47,362 bases of DNA from Dipetalonema caudispina (Eukaryota > Nematoda > Chromadorea > Rhabditida > Onchocercidae): the NCBI GenBank assembly GCA_013365325.1, contig JABVXV010000416.1, positions 1 through 47,362 on the forward strand. The letters are read 5' to 3'. The position numbers were made by a program, and so were the translations under genes. Shown here piece after piece: positions 39,003 through 47,362 of this stretch. The stretch's first letter is position 1. Every line of letters starts with the position of its first letter. The notes under the pieces were generated by a model, which saw only the letters and a list, made by a program, of their open reading frames with translations, made no database searches and had not been told where the DNA came from.

Positions 39003-40173
39003 GACGATAATTTTTTACAATTAAATTTTATTTGATGAAATTAAAAACTTAAATACTTGTATTTAAATATTTCATTGATTTACATAATTATAATTCATTT
39101 GATAGGATAAAAATAAAGCTATTTATTATTGGAAATATCTTTGATGGAAATAAAATATTACGATAAATTATGATTGAATTCAATATGAAAGATTGATATT
39201 ATAATAATATAAATTTTAGCTATTTAATACAATTAATTTATAATATCTTAAAGAAGGATTGCAATATTATTAATCCATAATTTTGATTACTTTATATTTT
39301 AGATATGTAATTTTTTTTGGTTTATATTTACTTATATTATTTAATCTATTTTACTTATTTCATATTTATTAACATATCTGTACTTATCATCATGCATACT
39401 TATTAATACATTTTAAATATTTTGATAAGTACTATCAATGACACTTATTACAATTTAATTAACCAAAATAAATGAAATATTTATCCTTCTTTTTTCCGCA
39501 TTTTTAGCTTAATTTTTACAATGTTACTTAAAAATGTAATTCAGTTTTTCTGGAAAAATTTAGCTAATTAAAATGCAAAATTTAATTCACAATATTCACT
39601 TTTACAAAAATTTTTTTTTTTTTAGATTGATGAAGATTGGAAATTTGTTGCTATGGTACTTGATAGATTATTCCTTTTCCTTTTTTCAATTACCTGCTTT
39701 TCGGGTACTGCTCTAATTCTTCTCCAGGTATTAAATTGCTATGTCATTTTGAAACATTATTACAGGAAGATATTTTTAAAAAAAGAAATTTTTTTTTTTT
39801 TTTTTCAAATTAGAATCATAACTGTACAACAAATTTTATATGAAATATTTTATACATACATATATCTATAGAAACGATTTACATAATTATCAATTCGTTA
39901 AATCATTTTCCCTTTTTTATTTAATACGTATTGCTTTAAATAAAATTGAAATTATCTAAAATTTGATGAAAATTATCAGTACATTCTTGCATATTTTAAT
40001 TAATAATTATTTACTTTTATATTTAAGGTTTTTGTCTCGTAAAATTTTAATAAAAAAATTAATTTTTAAATATAATTGCTGTTAATTTATAAATAACATG
40101 CATATCATATTAATTCAATTTTTATTCTTTATAGGCACCAAGTTTATATGATACACGACAAGCCATTGATTAG
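34426..40173 (+). CDS. Nicotinic acetylcholine receptor alpha-type subunit (UNC-38/UNC-63 group)
   Basis: Exons: 34426-34608, 35044-35198, 35842-35958, 36202-36235, 36387-36513, 36686-36798, 37072-37245, 37984-38086, 38347-38508, 38772-38950, 39626-39727, 40135-40173; 495 residues ending DTRQAID. This is a pentameric ligand-gated cation channel subunit of muscle or neurons. Seen: signal peptide to about residue 18; loop [11 protein letters not shown] (Tyr111); Cys-loop C146-x13-C160; loop B SWTYS (Trp167); vicinal Cys233-Cys234, the mark of alpha subunits, with Tyr230 and Tyr239; M1 about 254-276; M2 from GEKVTL (283-301) with Glu282 favouring cation selectivity; M3 about 310-335; cytoplasmic loop with [12 protein letters not shown] and LFMRRP; M4 about 460-482 ending LILLQAPSLYD. 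The M3 to M4 features resemble nematode UNC-38/UNC-63 levamisole-type subunits, but the exact orthologue is not certain. Oddities are Leu at M2 6' and the loop C Tyr spacing. Confidence 0.95.
34825..34869. repeat. (TA)n microsatellite
   Basis: TA alternation in intron 1 of the receptor gene. Confidence 0.92.
38973..39002. repeat. (TA)n microsatellite
   Basis: TA alternation 20-odd bases past the donor at 38951, in the receptor intron before the M4 exon. Confidence 0.92.
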
Positions 40174-40335
40174 GATAAATATTGCAAATTATTTGAAATA
40201 TTATATCAAAAAAAGGATTTTTTTTCATATTTTTTGTCTGTCCGCATATTTCATTCATTCATATTTCTGTCCTCATTTATTCCCTTTGTTTATCTTTTTA
40301 CTCTTCAAATTTACTTATTCATTTATTGCAATACA

Positions 40336-40445
40336 ATAATAATAATAACAATAATAATAACGATAATAATAATTGTTATTATTATCATTACTATCATATT
40401 ATTATTGTTATCATTACTATTATAGTTGTAATTATAATTATAATT
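40336..40445. repeat. Interrupted AAT/ATT microsatellite
   Basis: AAT units with AAC/ACG interruptions followed by the complementary ATT units, so the array can fold back on itself. It probably falls in the receptor 3' untranslated region if the AATAAA at 40747 is used. Confidence 0.85.
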
Positions 40446-42692
40446 AATAATTAGTGATTATCAGATCAATATATATGGTATGATTTTTTTTTTTTTAATT
40501 ACTATTATTATCCTAAGTTTATTAATATCTCAATTATTTAATTCATTCTTGGAATACGAAGATATGTTTCCTTCTTTTCCGGATAACAACCATTAATTTA
40601 CCTGTCTTTCGTACATATTTATCTTCTTTTCCGGATACTAATGATTAGTTTATCAGTAATATTAATGAAATATACAATATCAATCTCATATGATATATAT
40701 TATTGAATGATAGCTTTTGAAAAAAAAAAAAAAAAAATGATGATTTAATAAATGTTTAGCTATCAAAAACAAACGATTTTACTATCTTTAATACTTTCAT
40801 CCTGATACTATCCACAGTATCATGTTGATGAATATAAATTAAAGAAGTTCGATTAGTTAATCGATATTTGATAATATTAGGATACTTTCGGAATTATGAA
40901 AATGGAACGGGAAAGAGGTAGAAGACAAGTTAGAAATGCTATCATTCATTTTCATAGATCAATTTATCCTAATATTAAGTTATCCAAAAATATTAGTTAA
41001 TGTTTTTCCTTTTTTTTTTTTCAAAAATAAAGCTAAAAAACGAAAACGTTACAAAGGAATGATATGAATTTAAAATGAAAAAAAAAAATTTGCATAATTT
41101 AATCAAAAAGAAAGGACAAAAGAGTTATAGCATTTTTAAAGTAATCTTTAAAAGAAATTCCTTCATGCTTTAACTCATATTTTAGAATAAATATAAAGAA
41201 GTACATCATTGTTGCAGATAAATTATATGTTAATTCATACTTAATACTAAATGAGATTGGTTTAAACTGCTAAATGTTTTAATTCCTATTTTCAGCACTT
41301 AAATTGAAATGAATTTTAATCCACATATTGCACATTTTTTCGCTGATAAAAGATGAAATTAGCATAACTGTTTAAATTATAACAAAATTTATTAAATTAG
41401 AAAATGATAATTTTCCAATTTAATAAATTTCATTTCACAACTACAAACAATCATTTTTATAACACTGCTTGAGTAAGCTAACAATACTTTTTTTTTTTTT
41501 TTTTTAAATTTATTTCTTGGAAGAGTAGATTTGGTTAGCTTCCTGGTAAAATTAATATTTTATGCAATGCATTCAAATTATATTAATCTTTCATTAATGG
41601 TTATTAGGAAATTTTTTACAATTTACAATTAGCCTCACAAAATTATCTTAGGCTTCCTAGATTTGGTACAATAAAAATGCTTAAATAAATTAAATGATAA
41701 AAGTGATAAAAGCATTTCTATCTGGCGGTCATCGATCAATGGTTATTTTTTTGTATATCATTTTAAATTCTTATCATATTTTTTTTTATTGAAGAAACTT
41801 TTGTCACTTTTACAGGAGGTTTTTTTTTTTTTTTTCATGTTTATATGAAATCGAATAATTTTTTTAAATGTAGAAAAATTTCCATAAAAATTTATTAGCT
41901 ATCAAAGATATTGTAAAGTAAAAGAGTTGTATTAATTTGCATTTACTTAAAACTAAACTTATATTTTCAAATAAAATTTTTATTTTCCATCAAAACTATG
42001 ATTTTTCATATAATCAAAAGAAGGAATTATTGTATAAATTTTTCCTGTCATACGCACAATATCACTTTTTTTTTAAAAAATTTAAATTTCTTCATTAATT
42101 CTCAAATTTTAAAATTTTAACTTGCATTTTTACCTAATTGAATACGACTGCCTTTCGTATTTGAGCGAAACTGTTTTTTTTTTTTTTTACACACGAGATA
42201 CGATAATGATTATTTAAGTTTTTTATCGATTAAGCAGTAAGTAAGTAAGTACAGATCAAGTTTGAAAAAATCGATTACAAGGAATAGTTAATGTATGAAT
42301 TACTATCTAAATAATGTTTTAATTATGATTGATCATTGCTATTTCTACAATCATTACTATTGTTATTTCAGCTGTCATTAATACTATTACATATGTGATT
42401 GCGTACAAATAAAAAAAGATTTATATAATTTCAAATTTTAATTTAGAAAAAATGAATTGCAATTCATTATAATTACTCAAAATTTAAATTTCTTAGATTC
42501 TTCGAAAAATTTTCAATTTTAATATTGCTTAAGTGGAAAATCTCAAAGTATTTGTATCAAAAATTTTGACATATCAATACTTTTCTATTTTCATTTTTAC
42601 CTAAAAGTAATGATTTGTATTAACGGTATTTTTCTCCTTGTTATGCTTCAGAAATTAATGCATCTTGCTTAATGAGCTGATAGTATTCTAAT

Positions 42693-42743
42693 CCGGTAAA
42701 TTAACTGAAAAAAACCGGTGAAACAATTTAATAGCCCGGTAAA
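42693..42743. promoter_or_regulatory. Three CCGGTRAA motifs at about 21-bp spacing
   Basis: CCGGTAAA (42693), CCGGTGAA (42715) and CCGGTAAA (42736) lie on one strand, 22 and 21 bases apart, about two helical turns. The middle one sits in AAACCGGTGAAA, close to the Grainyhead-type AACCGGTT site. Regulatory function is inference. Confidence 0.35.
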
Positions 42744-45647
42744 TGCAATAAAATTTGAATTTATGCATTAATTATATCAAATGATAACAATGATGAAAAT
42801 TATCTTCGAAACAATTTAGTACCATGCATTTCTTCAAAATATTTCAATTAAGGTTTTTTCTAAATTTCAAAAATCCTTTTTTCTTTTTTTGTTGCTCTAC
42901 GACATTATTCTATTGGCTGTTATAAATGATGGAAGTACAAATATATCAGTGTGGTATGATACATTATCATAAGTATTGTATGATATTATCAAAAGATACG
43001 GAGTGGGTATCGATTATTTTGTTTAAAAATTTTTTTGATACTATCAATCTGTATTCCAAATCCGGCTAATCATTCCGTATAATGCTCCTAGTTATTGGAT
43101 CTTAATTAAGAAATTCGTAACTTCACTAATTTACGCTTCAGCAAATTTACAATAACAAGATGATTTGCTTCCAGAAATTTTTATAATTCTATTTTAAATT
43201 TCAAAATTTAAGATCATTGGAAGATATAGGAAGAAAAATTTTGCCTTATTACTTACAAAGAAATATTAATGCATTTGTAATTTACACATATCATTTAAAT
43301 ACTAATTATAATATTTGATAATTATAATAATTGCCATTGATCAGTATCATTTTGATGGTAGATAACGCAATAATTTTCAATCCTTTTTACATCGTTATAA
43401 TATTTCATTGATGAAATATAGCAAAGAAACGTATGGACTTTATTGTATTTTTGCACTTTAATTATTTCCAACACCTTTTTTTTTTTTTTTTTTTTTCAAA
43501 AAACTTCCGATCAAATGACGTGGATGATCTCAAATTTTTACAAATGTTGAATAGATTGATGATAGCTTTCTTTCGTCAAAAATAATTTACACGACCTCAG
43601 AGGATTTTTTTTTTTGTTTTTTAAAACGAGTGAAAATGTAGTATGGATAATTTAAGATAAAAAATGTTTGCTTTATCAATTAACGTTGTATTTATGAAAT
43701 TTCTATGAAATTTGGAAATTCAGCAAGTTACATTTTTGGAATCATAAAGTTTAACAAATTTAAAAGATCATGAAAATTTTGTTTAAAGTATATTGAATAC
43801 GAAATTTAGGAAAACTATATTTTTTCATTCATTATTTGTTATAATTTTGGAAAATTTCCGAAGAGAAATTAGATTATAAGCTAGAATTTCTAAATTAGTA
43901 GAAATATGGAAAAGAATATTATTTAATTATCATTGAGCTGTATAATTGTTAACTATACGATTTATAGGGAATATTAAAATTATGTACTTATATTTTATGT
44001 TATGTATTTAATGTATTTCTTTATTTTTGCATATGAAAACTAGAAATGTATTGTTTTACTAAAGTGCAAACTTTGTAAAAATCATAGTGATTGATCACTT
44101 TAAAAATAATTGAATTATTTAATTTAGTAAATATTTCTCTCTTCGATCTTTAGATTAGAAAGATCTTCTATTTTCAGTCTTTTTTTTTTTTTTTTTTTTT
44201 TGTTTTACAATGTCAAACAATATGTTATTCATTATAGAATGTCAGATAATATGCTATTTAATTTCATCATTGACCAATTAATTTCTTAATTGTAATATTT
44301 TTTTTTTTTTCCTCAACAATTATAAATGTTAGATTTGTACCTATTTTTTACTCACACGTACATGCGTATACGTAAATCGTATAGATTTATTTATGGTTGT
44401 TAAAATTAGCATATATATGTTTACATGTGCTAATATATGTTTTTTTATGTTATTGATGCAATAAATGTGTAACTTTACAGTTCAGCAAATACTTCTTAGC
44501 AAACAATATCGCACGATATCAAAATTCTAGCATATACGGTAGAAGTAATTGATAACTATGATGTTATAAAGGTAAAGTTATATTTGTGTACTGTAATGTT
44601 ATTAACAAATGATAAAATTCAACATTTCATCATTGATAATATATATGATTGATCGCAAAGCATTATTTAATTTATTAAGATGTCGTACTTTTGACTATTT
44701 TAACGGTAGCAAAGTCACTGTAAAATACCATTTTACTTCCAACCATCCCTATGGTACTTTTACCGTATGATTTAGTCTTTGGATTTTCCAAAAAAATTTT
44801 TTAAGTTTGCTGGAATTACAAAATATGACACATAGCCAGTTTTTTTTACTGTTGAACGATATTTTTTTTTTTTGCTGAAATCTTTTAGAAAATAAATGAG
44901 TGATAAAATGAATCAGTAGTGAAAATTTTGATTAACTATATTAATCAATATATTTGACTTTCTTTGAATTTCGAAGTTTCAATAAAACAAAATATGCTGA
45001 TAATCCTTGGAGACAGGATTATTGATTAAGTTTTGTCATAATTATTTTATTTAAAAGTTATATATTTAAAAAGGAAATTTTTACCTTTAATTTCAATTAA
45101 CTCATCGATTCATTCTTTTTGAATAACAAAAGAAAAGACAACTTAGGAGGATTGGTTGTGAAAAAAGAAAAGCGAAATATTAACTTAAAATGAATTGGAA
45201 ATGATTTTGTTAAAATTATATTTCAATACGAAATACACCAACATATTTGTCATCCTAATTCAAGCGATAATTTGAATAGCTATTGACCAGTGATGCAAAA
45301 TAGCTAATATTGTTGATAACCTGAAAAAAATCGTGTTTAATCCTTGGCAAAGATTTTAGGATTTTGTTCTTTTCTCCTGATCAAATATATTTACTTATAA
45401 CCATTGAAGAGGAATAATTGTAGTAGAATCAGTAATTCAATTATATTTATCGAATACAGATCATTTCAGTTGATATGAAATTGAATGAAAATTAAAGCAC
45501 AAGAGTCGCAATATTTCGAGAGTATTTTAAATTTAAAGTATTTAATGTTAATTGGAATCAGTTAAATAACTTATAGGATTCACCAAAGAAAATTTTAAAA
45601 AATTAATGCCGTAATATTATTGTTTCTTTAGTTCCATTATTGCTGCA

Positions 45648-45761
<114 letters not shown>

Positions 45762-47079
45762 TGTTATTATCATTATTGTCATCGTTATCATTAGAAATGG
45801 TAATTAAATTATTGCATGAAAATCAAACATTTGCATAAACTTGATTTTATTTTTTTCCATTTCTTCACAATACTTTTCTTATAATAAAATAATAAAAAAA
45901 AAAAAAATGAAAAACTAAACTATAACATACAATTTGCACATATTTCATTTTAATTCAAAATTCTTCCATAATTTGACATTTTTTCTTTCTTACCACTTTG
46001 ATCTATTTCTTTAATTTTCTACCTAATACTGATTGATCAAATTTTGAAAATAGAAAAATGATTAAATAACATTTGAAATATTTTGTACACACAATCATAA
46101 AATAATTCATTAATTTAAAACAGGACGAAAACATTTATATTTCTTTATATAAGTTTGTTTGAAATCAAAATTAATCCTTTAACTTTGATTAGATTTTAAT
46201 GCGATGAAATTTGAATTGACGACCTAAACATTCATAATATTGACTAAATCTTTGCAATATTCATTTATTTATGATGACTTTTATCAAAATATAAATGTAA
46301 AAATTTCCATAAAAACACAAATATATATTTAAAAATTAAATAGTTTCCAAGTAATTTATGCACTTGTTTTCTGTATTTATATAAAAATATAAGTACAGAG
46401 AGTTTTTGTAAACTTAATTCTTATTAGTAAATTTATTTATTTGTGTTCATTTCTATCAGAACATAAATAAATTGTAAATATAAATGAATAGCTTCCGAAT
46501 GATACAAAAAAAAAAAAAAGAAAAGAAAAAAAAAAGTATACGATTTCTTAATTGCAATTATCGGATACATTTCTCTTTCTCTCTTGCTTAATCAATTTGA
46601 TTATGCATTCCGGCACTGAATAGCGGGGCGGGAAAGGGGAAAGGGGAAACGGTAGAAAACGGATAAGGGAAATGGCGGGGAAAATATTGAGTGTAGAAAA
46701 GGTGGAAGAAAGATGAAGAAAAAAAAAAAAAAAGGGTAAATAAGCTATAAAGCAAAAGAATGGGTAAAACCCATTAACCCAAATGGTTTTCTTTTTTTTT
46801 TTTTTTTTCTTTTTTTATTTATTTTTTATACTTTTTTTTAGATATTATCAAAAAGAGCTTATACGTAAGAGATAGGCATATTGCATATTCACATATTTGG
46901 TATATTTTCTCACCAAATGAAAATAATGAAAATCAGTAAATTAGAAGGAACCATTTTGGCATGAATTATTTTGCTAATGGTATTTCAAAGTGATGGAGAA
47001 TGAATACAGGGATTAAAGGCGGAAAATGTAGGAAGATTGATACGAATGAGGTAGCCAACGGGGAATTTTTGTGATATAA
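45762..47079. other. AT-rich right flank with isolated G-rich block
   Basis: No gene seen. Long A and T runs lie at 45895, 46506-46533, 46721 and 46792. A conspicuous purine/G-rich patch at about 46620-46735 includes the quadruplex-type motif described separately, preceded by a CT-rich run (46571-46584). Confidence 0.5.
46625..46646 (+). promoter_or_regulatory. G-quadruplex motif overlapping a GC box
   Basis: Four G runs (46625-46628, 46630-46632, 46636-46639, 46643-46646) are separated by loops of 1, 3 and 3 bases, which meets the canonical quadruplex rule. The first two runs form GGGGCGGG, an Sp1/KLF-type GC box. In such AT-rich DNA this may mark the promoter of a gene beyond the right edge. 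Confidence 0.45.
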
Positions 47080-47270
47080 TGATAATAATAATAATAATAA
47101 TGATAATGGTGCTGATTGTATGCCGAGAATGCATGATTATGATAATGATAGCGATATATAATAATAGAATTGATAGTAGTGATAAATAATAATAAGTAAT
47201 AATAACAATAATGAATAATGGTAATGGCAATAATAACAATAATAATAATAGTAATAATAATAATAATAAC

Positions 47271-47362
<92 letters not shown>
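47080..47362. repeat. (AAT)n microsatellite at right edge
   Basis: AAT arrays with GAT/AAC/AGT interruptions become pure AAT from about 47240 to the end. The minus-strand reading (poly-Leu) is an artefact. This mirrors the array at the left edge. Confidence 0.95.

Larger units (their letters stand above)
40174..45647. other. AT-rich region downstream of receptor gene, no gene seen
   Basis: About 5.5 kb. An interrupted AAT/ATT microsatellite lies at 40336-40445. The first clear AATAAA after the stop is at 40747-40752. A 15-bp word CTTCTTTTCCGGATA occurs twice (40571 and 40623). The triple CCGGT cluster is at 42693-42743. The remainder is AT-rich with T runs (41490, 43480, 44180) and stop codons in all frames. 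Confidence 0.55.

Noticed and set aside
40571..40637. 15-bp word CTTCTTTTCCGGATA occurring twice 52 bases apart
   Set aside because: Too short and unsupported by flanking similarity to call a mobile-element or regulatory repeat.
46985..47272. Poly-Leu/Ile open frame
   Set aside because: Translation of AAT/GAT repeats; looks like a membrane helix only because of the repeat.

Overview
The window reads as nuclear DNA of a parasitic nematode, most likely a spirurid/filarial type, although the species cannot be fixed from sequence alone. The evidence is a very AT-rich background full of poly(A)/poly(T) runs, genes broken into many small exons with GT..AG introns and T-rich TTTNCAG-like acceptors, candidate spliced-leader acceptors just upstream of two start codons, and a levamisole-type acetylcholine receptor subunit. 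There are no operons in the bacterial sense and no CRISPR, rRNA or convincing tRNA.

Three protein genes were rebuilt exon by exon, with intron phases that close in frame. (1) Minus strand, 10646 down to 3698: nine exons, 411 residues. It is a Cys-rich protein in which I see four tandem RING-like zinc-binding modules followed by a ubiquitin-like C-terminal fold. I do not recognise the family by name. (2) Plus strand, about 12966 to 31629: a MYRF (myelin regulatory factor; nematode myrf-1/pqn-47) homologue. It has His/Gln/Pro-rich N-terminal regions, an Ndt80-type DNA-binding domain, a self-cleaving intramolecular chaperone domain with the Ser/Lys dyad, a coiled coil, one membrane segment and a C-terminal lumenal domain. 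The first exon (12966-13011) is inferred; exons from 20315 onward are firm. (3) Plus strand, 34426 to 40173: twelve exons, 495 residues, an alpha-type nicotinic acetylcholine receptor subunit of the UNC-38/UNC-63 group.

Genes 1 and 2 diverge from a 2.3 kb region (10647-12965). It carries a cluster of cAMP-response-element-like sites and a small GC-richer block with octamer- and ETS-like motifs, a plausible shared promoter region. MYRF intron 1 is about 7.3 kb and holds microsatellites, an exon-like block on the opposite strand, palindromes and several matches to the MYRF family's own recognition motif. MYRF and the receptor gene run in the same direction, 2.8 kb apart. Downstream of the receptor lie about 7 kb of AT-rich DNA with no gene I can support, apart from a triple CCGGT motif cluster and, near the right end, an isolated G-rich block with a GC box and quadruplex potential that may belong to a promoter beyond the window.

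Both window edges are (ATT/AAT)n arrays, as expected where an assembly breaks in repeats. Functionally the genes look independent: a putative ubiquitin-ligase-like factor, a membrane-tethered developmental transcription factor and a neuromuscular ion-channel subunit. Adjacency of MYRF and a cholinergic receptor is interesting, because nematode MYRF acts in motor-neuron synaptic remodelling, but the sequence shows no regulatory link.
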